DNA of 64,000 bases. It comes from Styela clava (taxonomy: Eukaryota; Chordata; Ascidiacea; Stolidobranchia; Styelidae). Below, in pieces: positions 35,038 to 47,506 of this stretch. Positions within the stretch are counted from its first letter, which is position 1. Each line of letters begins with the position of its first letter. Below the pieces are notes generated by a model. That model saw only the letters and a list, made by a program, of their open reading frames with translations. It was not told the DNA's origin and did not search any database. The translations under genes and the position numbers were made by a program. Location of the stretch: assembly GCF_964204865.1 (NCBI RefSeq), contig NC_135260.1:3844001-3908000 (forward strand), read 5' to 3'.

Positions 35038-37001
35038 TTATCGAGCAAAGCTACAGCAACAGACCCATTGAACATGAAGCGGATCCATTTCACAGACTAT
35101 TTCCCATTTACCAGTTTTCTCATTGAATGTTTCAATAGAATTCGTCAGGTCTCGATAACTATCCCCACCGACTGCATACATTTTATTATCAACAACACAT
35201 GCACTGAAATATTGTCTACACATCGCCATTACTGCAATTTCTGTCCATGAGCGAACAGTAGGGTTATAACATTGAACATAACAGTGAGGATACCCAATAT
35301 CATCTCCTCCCAATACATAAACCATACTTTGAAACACGACTGCTGCACTATCATATGCTTGATGAGACATCTGTGGCAGTGGAGACCATTTCTTAATTCC
35401 ACGATCGTATACTTTTGCTTTCCTCCATGCTGCCCAACCTCCCATCGCATATATAAACTCATCAGAGGCAGCAGCACAAAAACCATCACCAAGATCACAT
35501 GAAGGCAAATTCTTATCCCATCTGTCTTTGGCAATGTCATATCGCATTGTATTCTGGTCACGGTTGATAATATAAATCCCACCCTTAAGATAAACCATCT
35601 CATACCTCTCATCACTCTTCCTTTCAACCTTGGCCTTCTTAGTCCATCGACCATCTTGTAGCAATGACAATTTATTTCCATCTGAAGCATACAATCGTCC
35701 CTCAACATTGACAAGATGAATGCCAACATCATAATCTGACTGCAAACTAGACCATTGATTTGTTTGGAGATTCAGAGCCTTTATACCAGTCTTTGTTGTG
35801 ACAGCAATATGTGGAACAAGTTTTCCCCCCTGAGCTTTGGCATGGAGAATATCAAGCAATAAATCTTTACACTTATGCGACTCTTGAACTAAAGGTTCAT
35901 TTCTGACTGTTTGTCGAATAAACTCATAAGAAAAATCCTGAAGTTTTATCAACCCGAACAAGTCTGAAAAAAATTTCTGATGACGGCGACTTTGTTTGGC
36001 CCATTTCAGTGCAGCTTCCCATTTAATTTTCTCTGAAGAATATTTTGTTTCCTGAGATTTGAACAAGAAAAAAATTTCAATTTTTTCCAACTCGATAAAT
36101 TCATCCATCGGTACAATCTGTTCAAAATTCTGAGCCATGAACTCATTGATTATATTTCTGACATTCTCTGAGCAAACTTTGTTTTTGATCCGATTAATCT
36201 TCCTCAAAACGAATAAAGTGTTGAGGGATAAATTCACTTTCAACCCATCGATATTTGAAAGCAATTTTTTGATGACAAAACTTTTTGCATCTGGAGAACT
36301 TTGTACCAAAGAATCATTTAACAGATCAGTGAGCAAAAATTTATGAGGAAACTCTCCAAAATGACAATTCTCCATTAATTCTGATCCAATCTTTTCACCT
36401 TTGTTTGAAATCCATCTTCTCACAGCATGCCAAACTACTTCATGCTTTTTATCCAACTTTTGCAGATAAAATACAAGTTCTTCTTTGCTGAGATGTAGAA
36501 AATCTTCACCCAAAATCAGAGACTCAAAATTATTCACGATGAATCGCTCAGCAATGGTTTCCAGCTCTGTACGATTATAAAGCCTTGCCAACTTGACCAC
36601 TAGAAGGCAATGCTGCACTGACAGATTATTTTCCATGAAATTAAAGCATATACTTGATAATACATCAAGCTGCATTAACTGGGAAACATACAAAGTATTT
36701 TCAACAGATTCCATGGATGGATTTGCTTCACCAGTATACATGAAATCTACACACTGCCCTACAGCATCAGCACAGATGTCTTCATAACGACAAAACCATT
36801 CCGAGCCTCAACCATGTTGCTTGAAAACATGCCTTTGAAGTACTTTGATACTGCGCCAAGCAGGTCTCGATGGACTTTGAAAGATTTGTCACCGACTTTG
36901 ATTGTGAAGTTACAAATGCAGTCAGATTGTTTTAGTTCATTGAATGATGTAAGTACATTCAATGAGTGGGTAATCTTAGCAGATTTTTTAAAATCAGCCA
37001 T
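35038..37001 (-). pseudogene. KLHL-C: BTB-BACK-BACK-Kelch gene with one-base frameshift
   Basis: All domains are present: MADFKKSAKITHS start, BTB with MVE, BACK (FESLILGEDFLHLSKEEL), a second BACK-like repeat (FEQIVPMDEFIELEKIEI to LVQESHKCKDLLLD), Kelch, ending CCSFAR. One T is missing from a TTT run at 36780/36781 (GTCTTCATAACG where all paralogues have GTCTTTCATAACG), which shifts the frame in the BTB after about 75 codons. Downstream, 567 codons remain open, so the lesion is very young, polymorphic or an assembly error. If real, the product lacks a functional BTB. The 3' half is nearly identical to KLHL-E. The proximal 5' flank is altered compared with the others and is cut by a hAT element 0.4 kb upstream. 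Confidence 0.85.
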
Positions 37002-37396
37002 TTCTGAATTGCTTCAAGATTTTTACTGATAATAGAGGCTTTACTGTAGAATGATAATTGAACTAGATAGTTTAATTACGGTATGTTAAGAGTAAATATA
37101 ATAATAATCAAATATATATAAATAAATACAAAAAAGCAGCTTAAGGACCTTATACGAGTCTGGTGTAGTTTCGTACCACAAGTCTGTCTGGTTGGCGTAG
37201 CATAACGATTTTTGTACATCTCAATCCTAACCCTCCCCCCCCCTGACTACGCCATCCAAAAATTACGTCACTACGACATCACAATCACGTCATAGAGCTT
37301 GCCAAATATACCTATTATCGCGTGAAATAGCATCTGCGCCGACGATAAGAAACTCACTTTCGGCAGCGATCTCTCTAGTCGTCGAGTAATCTAGAC

Positions 37397-38497
37397 CAGT
37401 GGTTCCCGAACTTTTTAGAGTTGGGACCTACTATTTATTACCACAGCTTATGGCGACCCATTTAACTTTTTATGACATACCACAGAACACAGCAATGGCT
37501 AATCATCGCAAAACTACCATGTTTGCTCTAAAATAGGACCTGGCCTGAAAATAAGACCTAATTTGATTTTAAAAATGATTTTAATTAAACCCTAACCTTA
37601 AAATAAATTTAAAATGTGTGGGACAGGAAAGGTTCAATAACCTGAGGTAAGGTGAAGATGACACCACTATTCAAGATTGTGTGATTTCACAATCACAATT
37701 ATGATATTTGTCACTTGATTTTTGTATAGGAAATACAAATAAAAACGATGGATGTCGGTTTTTATATAATGTTTATATTAAAAAATTTCGTGATTTTCTA
37801 CAATGTAATTTTATTTTTAATAAATGAACACAAAAGACCGCATCCGAAAAAAAACATAGTGTTATTCTTCAAAGGAAAATAAATCTAAATCCTGTCTAAA
37901 TTTCGGGGAAACACGATAGGAAGCGCTGTGCAGTGTACAAAACTGCTATGCGTAAAAAAACCAAATGGTCATTCTTCGTGTAACAAATTTTTGTTCCTTT
38001 GAGAAGATCGTAAGAAGGAAACTTTCACAGATTAGAATTTAAATTCTATTTAATTTCTTTTTTTTTTTGAAGATTTACATATTCGAGTCGCCACCGATCC
38101 TAATAACCAGTATATTCAATCAAAGTTTTCTAAATCTTTTCACGACCAACCAAGATTCCTTTTGAAACAATTACAGCTTTCTGTGCAACAGCAATTCTGC
38201 ATAACTCGGTAACATCATATATTGACCATTTGCAAGTCGAGAATATACAATCTGTGAAGTAAAACTTCAACGGTTCAAGTTCATACAAAATATTTGTGTA
38301 GCAACTTTGGCTTCACATGGGTTGAGGAAGTTCATGACTGGGCGTATGCAGTGGTGCGATTCAATTTTTTGTCAGCCGGTTCCATCACAGAAGTCATATT
38401 TTTTAGTAAATAAACTGATTAATGCGGTTCGCTGGTTAACAGGTTCGCTGATCTCATAGAATTCCGTGACTCGCGACCAATAGTTTGGGAACCGCTG
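37397..38497. mobile_element. hAT-type element upstream of KLHL-C, 1.1 kb
   Basis: The ends CAGTGGTTCCCGAACTTTTT and ATAGTTTGGGAACCGCTG are flanked by the 8-mers ATCTAGAC (37389-37396) and ATCTGGAG (38498-38505). It contains a diverged CCCCGAAAATAAGACC repeat and a piece of KLHL 3' flank (38150-38340), so it is either composite or was invaded. No transposase was recognised. Confidence 0.65.
38150..38340 (-). repeat. Fragment of KLHL 3' flank inside a hAT element
   Basis: ATTACAGCTTTCTGTGCAAC, TGACCATTTGCAAGTCGAGA and TTGGCTTCACATGGGTTGAG match 25125-25280 and 44690-44850. It is a second orphan flank fragment, without any KLHL gene of its own next to it. Confidence 0.65.
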
Positions 38498-38559
38498 ATC
38501 TGGAGAAATAGCTTCGCACGACTTGGATGACAGTTCGTATTTTAACGATAATAATAACA

Positions 38560-39700
38560 AATATTAATTGTTGTTCTACAGCAAATACTACGCAAAATTT
38601 CTCACCAAAAAAAATCCTCCTTGGTTGGGTATAGTTGGAATAAGCCGCCTTATCGACTTCCCTCAACATTGCTACATAAAAACCTCATCCTTTGATACGG
38701 CAACTATTCTTATCGACAAAACGTCTGAACATAAAGAACATCAAATTGCGGAATAGAAAAAGGTGAACGTGATGGAAAAGTACTAGCTATAATATTCCTA
38801 CAGCTCACGAGGTGAACAGGGGCTGTGGTCCGAAACGCCACACCTTCATAATTTTGAAAAATTCTTTGATCCTATTGTGTGGCAGTGAACCATGCTTACG
38901 GTTGCGTGACAAGTAATTCACTGTTTAGACGTCATTGGGGGACACGGTAGGTTCACAAGTATTACAATTTACAAAGTGATTTAGTTTTCATATTACACTT
39001 GATTTACAAAATTTCAGCTAAACATATTTGATCAAGTTTAGTCAGTCTTGATTCTTGTATAAGAAATTTTTGTGATGAATCAGTTGAAAGTTTAATTTCG
39101 CTGTAATTGGGCTAAAATAGTCAAAAAGGGTTAATATATGTCCGTCATTGTTACCTAATTATTTGCATTTCCTTTGCTCTGAGTGCATAACATAGGCGTA
39201 TATTTTAACAATGCTCACAAGCTTAAAGTCCGATTAGTGAGTGCTTATATATCATTGTAATTTTTCATTGTATTTGTATACTATCGCAATGAGCACAAAC
39301 TTAAAACTCGATTCCTGAGTATCTAATTGTGATTTTGCTTATATTAAATATCACTAAGGTGGGATTTCTCATGTAGCACTTTCATGTCTGGTGTTTTTAA
39401 ATCAAAGTAAAGTTTTGCTCAATTCCCATGAATTTCAGTCCTATGTGTCACCGTTTCTGTACCATGGCAGACTTCAAAACGACTTATCTATCTATCTAAT
39501 CTATTTGAAATACTGTCACCCAAATTCTTTAAACCCTTACAAATCAGTGGTGCTTGTTCAGGGCCTTGTTCGGAGTGGATGACGCAATTGGGCGTCTTAT
39601 AATAGAAAGTTATGGTTCTGATTCTTTTTGATAACGATTTTGACAATTAGCAATTTCAATTCAGTCGCACACGTCCGTAGCTTTTTCGCGAGCTTGTTAT
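38560..39700 (-). repeat. Distal upstream repeat R1, copy 3
   Basis: Reverse-strand copy of 6400-7760; for example AGCTTAAAGTCCGATTAGTG (39219) is the complement of the stretch near 6863. It lies upstream of minus-strand KLHL-C, so its orientation relative to the gene equals that of copies 1 and 2. A hAT MITE end (CAGGGGTGTGACCC, 39715) borders it, as at copy 1. Confidence 0.7.
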
Positions 39701-39894
39701 TTTTCATCTATAGCAGGGGTGTGACCCACAAGAAAAAAATGGTCCGCCCGGGGAAATATTCCCAATGTGAATGGTGTGCGGCCCTCGAAACAAGTTGTAA
39801 TTTCAGTTCAATCTAGCATTGATGCATAAAATAATTATTGGACACGTAGTGGACATAACGATCGTTTCAATATTATGTTGTTGTTGTTGTTCTT

Positions 39895-40010
39895 GTTCTT
39901 TGACACGTTTTTAAAAAGTCGCTTTTCTCTTCGAATACTGGACCAATTGCTTTGAAATTTTCAGTGGTTAAAGATTAATTTTTTCGCTAGAAGGCTATTA
40001 CTTTTGTTTA
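39895..40010 (+). repeat. Direct repeat pair, first copy
   Basis: TTGACACGTTTTTAAAAAGT through AGAAGGCTATTACTTTTG is repeated at 42896-43005. The pair brackets the hAT element and the GGTACCGGTAC-rich region. Confidence 0.7.
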
Positions 40011-40142
40011 TTCTTAAATTTTATATGAATCCTATGAGATATGATATTTCATACAAAATTTCGCGGTATTTATTTTTACTCATGGGAACACTGTTTTACA
40101 CTTATTTCAAGCGGTTTCGCGATCGATTGTCTTGCTCAGTAC

Positions 40143-42076
40143 TAGGCTTGCACGTAATTGACAAAAATCAATTCCGTAATTACGGCAAAATCAATTACGT
40201 AATGACCCCGTAATTGCGATATTTTTCCACGCATTTAAACCTATCATAACAACCAATTGAATCCACTTCTTTTCCGAATGGGACATTGAAGTTGGGTTTT
40301 CATATTCTTGGCAGTACTACACGCCGGCGGCAGATGTTAAAGACAAATATCAAGGAGTGAATTCAAATTAATTTTATTCTGATTTATATCTTTTGTGTTA
40401 GCTTTGGTTTTCTTTTATCACCTTCGCAAATTAACCGTCCCATTTTTATGCGATCAATTTATCATTACCGACACTGGTATACGGATATTTATGGAAACGA
40501 TAGTTTTTTAAAATCGACTTTCGTACTGAATAAAAATTACGGGTTTCTAATTTATTAACCAACGACGAGAGTATTCTCTCGTTTGAATATACCTGCGATT
40601 TCCTCGCGACGAAGACTTGTTTTTGTAGCGTTTTCGGCATTATCCGACATTACTGCCTTGTTAGCATTTTATAATAATAATTATTGATGTCGACTTGTTG
40701 ACGATATTCCGATTACCATGCTTCATTTTACATTTAATCATTTCGCGGACTGAATGTTTATAACGTTATTTGCGATAAATTTAGATCAAATATTATTTAT
40801 TTGCGTATAATTTAAATACCGAACTTATATGATATGATACAAATTTGGTCGAGTGCCGGTGGTATTCAAGTCGACGATAAATCAAAATAAGTTGCCGCAT
40901 TTGGTAAGACAGTTAATCAAATATGGCCGAAATATTGCGAGGAATTGTGAAAAACATCATGAGCAAGGCCAGGTCCGGACTGATATATAACGATAAAACC
41001 GTTAACAGAACATCAAGATTTTGTAATAGAAAATGGATCTCGCACAGAATAAACCTGGCTCATATTTGATTATATACGATAGCAGTTAAATTTTTTAGCG
41101 GTCCGCGAGGAACCCGTCGTTTTGTTGTTTCTCTGTCGTCTCAATCGCTTTACCGATGCCGAAAAGACGAAGTTGCGTTGGTTCATTACGTAATCTCTCT
41201 TTTGTCGTCTTATTGCTATTTGATAAGCGCGACATTAATTATCACGGCGCTGTATTGGCGCTAGTGATCAATCGCACTTTTCGCTTATTTGGTTCCAGTT
41301 CTTCGCGAAAGCTCTTCGTTAAATTTCACAAGATCGTCGTGTTGAAAGGTTATGGATATTTTCCTGTTTATACCCCAAGTCTGAAATAAAACAGCCAAAA
41401 GCAGTATGATATTCCATGTTCATATATCAAGTGTTGATATTAACAATGGTGGGGAATCCCCACTATTTAAACGCGTGACTATAAAATAGAATAAAATAGA
41501 AACGGAACATATATACCATAAGTAACGGGAAACTGGAACAAGTGAATAATAAATAAAAGTAAAATGGATACAAATGTTTGATAGACCATGTTTGATAGAT
41601 TGATCTCCTGCGTTCATTAGTCATTTCACCCGAAGAAGTTGAAACCGGGCGTGTTAGCGTCCATCGGTCTTAACACAATTCTTCCCCCTATCTACGGTTA
41701 TTATGTACATTGGCCATGACCATGCTAGATAAGATGCGGGAGAAGTTAAAACCAGGTGTGTTGGCGTCAAACGGCAGTTCTTCCCCCTTAACTACGTTAA
41801 TAATTTACATTGGCCATGCCAGATAAGTTGATAATAGGTTAGTAAATGGCAACGCGTCATGCCTTCCTTCACCTACGTAACGAGAGAGAAAAACGGCTGC
41901 GAATACCGGAACTCTAACTTCTTCTACTTGTTGAGCTTTCATTTTTCGCAATCGACGAAATTGACTGCTTTGAAGAAAGCTCGTTTCAATGCAATAATTA
42001 CGACTTTACGTAATTTGTAACTTCCCTTCCGTAACTCCAAATAATTACGTAATTCCGTAAATTACGTGCAAGCCTA
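40143..42076. mobile_element. Non-autonomous hAT element, 1.93 kb, perfect TSD
   Basis: The ends TAGGCTTGCACGTAATT and AATTACGTGCAAGCCTA are flanked by a perfect 8-bp duplication CTCAGTAC (40135-40142, 42077-42084). Subterminal AATTACG/CGTAATT words are frequent. No transposase ORF is present; the 77-codon frame at 41156 has no recognisable domain. Confidence 0.9.
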
Positions 42077-42237
42077 CTCAGTACTACAGCTACTGTAGGT
42101 CGGTACTGGTAAATTGCCATACAGGTACCGTAACGCAGTGAAATTGTCTTATTCCTTCCGCGGTATTACTAATGCTGCAATGCAAGTTTTATAGCCTATC
42201 GTATGCGGAACGGAATATCAGACCTACAGGTTCGGTA

Positions 42238-42882
42238 CCGGTACTGGTAGCTCAGTACGTAAGTACGATACTGGTACTGGTGCCGGTGTCTTACCACAAT
42301 GAAATTACCGTAACCTATTCTTTCACGGTCCTACCAGTGCAGTAATGCAAGCGTTGTAGCCTACTATATTTGTTTATTTTAATGAGAGTCTACTGGAAAC
42401 AACATAAAATTTGAAAGGGAAGAATTGTTCTGTGATCAATTATCTGTCCTAAAGTGTAAACAACATAAAATTTGCAAGGGAACAACTGTTCTGTGATCAA
42501 TTACCGTATATGGCCTACAGTGTACAGGTAAGATGCTGGCTGACTGCTAACCGGTACTGGTAGCTCAGTACGTAAGTACGATACTGGTACTGGTGCCGGT
42601 ACCGGTGTCTTACCACAATGAAATTACCGTAACTTATTCTTTCACGGTCCTACCAGTGCAGTGATGCAAGCGTTGTAGCACTTGTAGCCTACTATATTTG
42701 TTTATTTTGACGAGAGTCTACTGGAAACAACATAAAATTTGAAAGGGAAGAATTGTTCTGTGATCAATTATCTGTCCTAAAGTGTAAACAACATAAAATT
42801 TGCAAGGGAACAACTGTTCTGTGATAAATTACCGTATATGGCCTACAGTGTACAGGTAAGATGCTGCCTGACTGCTAACTCA
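42238..42882 (+). repeat. Two-copy tandem repeat, 313-bp period
   Basis: CCGGTACTGGTAGCTCAGTA starts at 42238 and again at 42551. Each unit carries two related inner segments (AACAACATAAAATTTG and similar). It is set in a GGTAC/CCGGTAC-rich stretch. Confidence 0.85.
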
Positions 42883-42895
42883 GTACCGGTACCGC

Positions 42896-43005
42896 TTGAC
42901 ACGTTTTACAAAAGTCGCTTTTCTCTTCGAATACTGGACCAATTGCTTTGAAATTTTTAGTGGTTAAAGATAAAAATTTTCTCCAGAAGGCTATTACTTT
43001 TTTTT
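42896..43005 (+). repeat. Direct repeat pair, second copy
   Basis: Near-identical to 39895-40010. Confidence 0.7.
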
Positions 43006-44240
43006 TCGCTATGACGTCATCAAAATTATGTGACTCTACGTGTCCATATATTTGAGCATAGCTCTCTTGTTTCTTTTATACTTATCCTAGGTTGTCCTTA
43101 TGGCTACGGCTTGATCGTGTACAGTACTTAAAATTCCCAATATTATTTCAGACAAGTCTACGAAAACAAGAGCGGAACAAGTCTACTAGCTCTTATATGT
43201 TTCTTAGCACACGCTAATCCCCTACAACATTTGAAATAGCAATATGCCATATTGGTTTTGTACAATTACTTTTTTTCATGAATCTTTTTTTAATTAAAGT
43301 CAGTGAAAAAAATTGCAAAGAATAGATCATGGAACTTCTAAAGGTAAACATGACATAACAAAGCGATATGATTGCAATAAAAGCTAATTGCAGTATGCAT
43401 GCCAATATATCTATACATATGAAACAGGACTGTCGAGTCGAATTTCCAAACTTCACAGAGTCAGGGCCGCTTGTAGATAGTTGTCAGGAGTTTGACATGT
43501 TAATTCTCCAAGACTTAACAACTTAAATATGGAAGCTTATTCAATACAGCCCTACAATATGTCAAGAAAAAATGAACATTTGGAATTGCATACAAAAAGT
43601 TCAAAGTTTTTTATTGGCAACTCATAAATAAATATAATAAATAGTGATTGAAAGCTACTATAATAACAAATCCAGTTATATAAAAGAGAAAGAGTAAGAC
43701 TATTACAGAGCAATAATATTCATCCAAGATATAATAAATTGGGTAGAAAGTGATTATGACCACCACACAAAAGTACTGTACAATATTACATACACAAATG
43801 GGCACTCCTGAAGTATGTGTACCAGTATGGAGATATCTAATTTGGTATGCCTACGTTACATCAAGTTATGTAAAAAAAGGGCCTAAAACCTATGGGCATG
43901 GGGTATATCCACTTGGCTAACACACACAGTCCTCTAACACGTAATATAACTAGAATAAGAAAAATGGTTATGCCATAACCTGGTACACACACTGGAATAC
44001 CCACAACCGATCTATTTTAACAATCTCATACAAGTAACAAATCACAAAAAAATATTTTGTCTGTTTGCACACCGCCAGGTATATTTCTATAATTTCGGAT
44101 ACTGTAAATTAAAAATAAATATGAAAATTAAAAACTCTGAATATTAAAACCAAAATCTGATGGGCCATTAAAAGCTAGTTATTATGCAACTATAAATATC
44201 TCGGTTTCAAACTAAAAAAATGCAAGGTTGTTGCTTTAGG
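43006..44240. other. Noncoding, AT-rich
   Basis: No gene, RNA or bounded element recognised. Short minus-strand hydrophobic frames (43214-43456, 43611-43805) look like composition artefacts. Confidence 0.4.
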
Positions 44241-44554
44241 CTAGAGTGTGCCAAGTGCCCCGCGGTAAAGTGCCAATTTTGAATGATGTGCCGCGCTTGA
44301 TATAATTTTTTAATTTAGTTTAATATGGTATGTGTGAGTAATTCTAATTCCTTTTGCGTTGCCTGAGTCCAATTTATTATCTATGCATATGAGGTTACAA
44401 TGTCCTAACAGCTAGCTTGTGCAGTGTCATAATGTCGATAACCAAAATGTTTGTGCTGCAGCTACTAGGAAGCCTATGTTAAATAAATGTGCAACCCGCG
44501 GTTTCGTCCAGTTATTTGTATATGGCCCTCCTGTAATATAGGTTGCACACCCCT
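44241..44554. mobile_element. hAT-type MITE, 314 bp, perfect TSD
   Basis: Begins CTAGAGTGTGCCAAGTGCC and ends ATAGGTTGCACACCCCT, flanked by GCTTTAGG on both sides (44233-44240, 44555-44562). It belongs with the GGGGTGTGCAACC family at 9535. Confidence 0.75.
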
Positions 44555-44569
44555 GCTTTAGGGTTTGCA

Positions 44570-45550
44570 GTTGGGTTTGTGGATCGGAGGACATGTTGAG
44601 ACATCGTGATTATGAAGCCTGTCTCTCCCGGTGGGTGTTGGTGTATAATGGTAGGGTGGCTAGGAAGGAAATACTTTTCCTGGGGGAACAATTACAGCTT
44701 TCTGTGCAACAGGAATTCTGCATAACTCGGTAACATTATATATTGACCATTTGCAAGTCAGGATATGCAGGCTGTGAAGTATACCTTCAATGCTACAAGT
44801 TCATACACAATATTTGTGTACTGTCTATGGCTTCACATGGGTTGAAAAAGTTGATTACTAGGCTTATGTATTTAACTGGTGAGTGAGTTGAAATTTATTG
44901 TAGATTGTCCAGGTGCATCATATGCAACCCTCGCATATCCAGAATTAGGGTTCCGAGCAATCGTTTTAAACAAACTTGAGTTTGCGTCACTGGATTGTCA
45001 ACTGTTCTTCAATACACAAGACTTCAACCAGTTCTGTCTTTGTTGACAGATTAATGGCAACCTAGGTATTTTAATTTATATCTCTGAGAAATTAATAATT
45101 AATATGTGCATATTCATTAGATATTCATCCAATTGAATTGAAATATTCAGAACATTAAGGTGATTAAAATTGCACAATCGAAAAAAACTATAGATGCTTG
45201 GAATAACGATGTCAAAAATCAAACAATCACACAATTTTTACAAACAAAAAAATTCAGTTGTTTTAAAGCAATCAGAAGTTTCATGAAATCTGACTTTAAC
45301 AATGATTGAGTAGAATTTAAATTCAGAACATTTAAAATAATGAAATAAATATATAAACCGGTAAGTACAAAGACCAAATCTTGAATAGAAAGATATTTCA
45401 TTCTTTGGTCAGGGCTGTGAAGATAGAGTCAAGTTTTGGCATGTTGTGAGTATTTTATTGATATGATTCAATAGGTGAGTTGATACAGTCAGTATATACA
45501 AGCCCATTTAAAGCATACTTCATCATCAAATTTTATCACTGATTACTCAT
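44570..45550 (-). repeat. KLHL-D 3' flank
   Basis: Sister of 24985-25650: GTTGGGTTTGTGGATCGGAG, then TTGGTGTATAATGGTAGGGT and TTGACCATTTGCAAGTCAGG. The PMTGGH-coding stretch seen in the B flank is deleted here near 44660. No gene. Confidence 0.65.
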
Positions 45551-47506
45551 TTATTGAGTAGAGCAACAGCAATAAACCCAGTCCACCTCAGGCCGATCCA
45601 TTTCACAGACTATTTTCCATTCACCAGTTTCTTCATTGAATGTTTCAATAGAATCCTCAGTCAGGCCTTGAGCACCACCGACTGCATACATTTTATTATC
45701 AGCAACACATGCACTGAACAAACCTCTACTCATCTTCATTTTTGCAATTTCTGTCCAAGAGCGAACAACAGGGTTATAACATTGAACAAGGTTACCACTC
45801 CGTCCTGCAATACCTCCCAGTACATAAACCATACTTTGAAATACGACTGCTGCACTACAAAATGTTTTATAAATCATCTCTGGCAGTGAAGACCATTTGT
45901 TCGTTCCAGGATCGTATACTTTTGCTTCTCTCTCTGTTGACCATCCTCCCATGACATATATGAACTCATCAGAGGCAGCAGCACAAAAATCAACACCATG
46001 ACCACATGAAGGCAAATTCTTATCCCATCTGTTTTTGGCAATGTCATATCGCACTGCATGCTCATCACAGCTGATAATATAAATCCCACCCTTGAGATAA
46101 ACCATCTTATCGTTTTCATCACACAGTCTTTCAATCTTGGTCTTCTTAATCCATCGACCATCTTGTAGCAAAGACAATTCATTCCCATCTGAAGCATATA
46201 ATCGTCCCTCACCATTGACAAGGTGAAAGCCAACATCATAATCTGAATGCAAACTAGACCATTGATTTGTTTGGAGATTCAGAGACTTTATAACAGTATT
46301 TGTTGAGACAGCAATATGTGGGACAAGTTTTCTAACCTGACCTCTAAAATAAGCATCAAGTAACAAATCTTTACACTTATGCGACTCTTTAACCAAAGGT
46401 TCATTCCTGACTGTTTGTTTAATAAAATCATCAGAAAATTCCTCAAGTTTCATCAACTCGAACAAGTCTGGAAAAACTTTCTGATGACGACGACTTTGTT
46501 TGGCCCATTTCAGTGCAGCTTCCCATTTAATTTTCTCTGAAGAATATTTTGTTTCCGGAGATTTGAACAAGAAAAAAACTTCATCTTTTTCCAACTCAAT
46601 AAATTCATCCATCTGTACAATCTGTTCAAAATTCTGAGCCATAAATTCATTGATTATATTTTTGACATTTTCTGAGCAAACTTTACTTTTGATTTGATTA
46701 ATCTTCCTCAAAACGAATAAAGTGTCGAGAGACAAATTCTCTTTCAACCCATCGATATTCGAAAGCAATATTTTGACGACAAAACTTTTCGCATCTGAAG
46801 AACTTTCGACCAAAGAATCATTTAGCAGATCTGTGAGTAAAAATTTATACGAAAACTCTCCAAAATGCAAAGTCTCCATTAATTCTGATCCGATCTTTTC
46901 ACCTTTGTTTGAAATCCATCTTCTCACAGCATGCCAAACTACTTCATGCTTTTTATCCAACTTTTGCAGATAAAATACAAGTTCTTCTTTGCTCAGATGT
47001 AGAAAATCTTCACCCAAAATCAGAGACTCAAAATTATCCACAATGAATCGCTCAGCAATGGTTTGTAACTTTGTACGATCATAAAGTCTTGCCAAACTGA
47101 CCACTAAAAGGCAATGCTGCGCTGACAGATTATTTTCCATGAAATTAAAGCATATACTTGATAATACGTCAAGCTGCATTAGGTGGGAAGCATACAAAGT
47201 ATTCCCAAGAGATTCCATGGATGGATTTGCTTCACCAGTATACATGAAATCTACACACTGCCCTACAGCATCAGCACATATGTCTTTCATAATGACAAAA
47301 CCATTACGAGCCTCAACCATGTTACTTGAAAACATGCCTTTGAAGTACCTCGATACTGCGGCAAGCAGGTCTCGATGGACTTTGAAAGATTTGTCACCAA
47401 CTTTGATTGTGAAGTTACAAATGCATTCAGATTGTTTTAGTTCATTGAATGACGTAAGTACATTCAATGAGTGGGTAATCTTTGCAGATTTTGCAAAATC
47501 AGCCAT
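45551..47506 (-). CDS. KLHL-D: BTB-BACK-BACK-Kelch protein, intact
   Basis: One exon, 651 codons from MADFAKSAKITHS to CCCSTQ. The frame stays open upstream to 47638, but all paralogues start at MADF/MDEF, so 47506 is chosen. BTB carries MVE; BACK has FESLILGEDFLHLSKEEL; the second BACK-like repeat has FEQIVQMDEFIELEKDEV through LVKESHKCKDLLLD; Kelch blades follow (YVMGGW, YVLGGI, YAVGGA). The loop after the second double glycine is two residues shorter than in A (GGIAGRSGNLVQCYNP), and MIYKTFCSAA and MKMSRGLFSA also distinguish it. It corresponds to KLHL-B in the duplicated block by position, yet its Kelch coding differs from B at roughly one base in eight in the part I compared. Predicted CUL3 adaptor; target unknown. 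Confidence 0.93.
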   Translation of the reverse strand: MADFAKSAKITHSLNVLTSFNELKQSECICNFTIKVGDKSFKVHRDLLAAVSRYFKGMFSSNMVEARNGFVIMKDICADAVGQCVDFMYTGEANPSMESLGNTLYASHLMQLDVLSSICFNFMENNLSAQHCLLVVSLARLYDRTKLQTIAERFIVDNFESLILGEDFLHLSKEELVFYLQKLDKKHEVVWHAVRRWISNKGEKIGSELMETLHFGEFSYKFLLTDLLNDSLVESSSDAKSFVVKILLSNIDGLKENLSLDTLFVLRKINQIKSKVCSENVKNIINEFMAQNFEQIVQMDEFIELEKDEVFFLFKSPETKYSSEKIKWEAALKWAKQSRRHQKVFPDLFELMKLEEFSDDFIKQTVRNEPLVKESHKCKDLLLDAYFRGQVRKLVPHIAVSTNTVIKSLNLQTNQWSSLHSDYDVGFHLVNGEGRLYASDGNELSLLQDGRWIKKTKIERLCDENDKMVYLKGGIYIISCDEHAVRYDIAKNRWDKNLPSCGHGVDFCAAASDEFIYVMGGWSTEREAKVYDPGTNKWSSLPEMIYKTFCSAAVVFQSMVYVLGGIAGRSGNLVQCYNPVVRSWTEIAKMKMSRGLFSACVADNKMYAVGGAQGLTEDSIETFNEETGEWKIVCEMDRPEVDWVYCCCSTQ

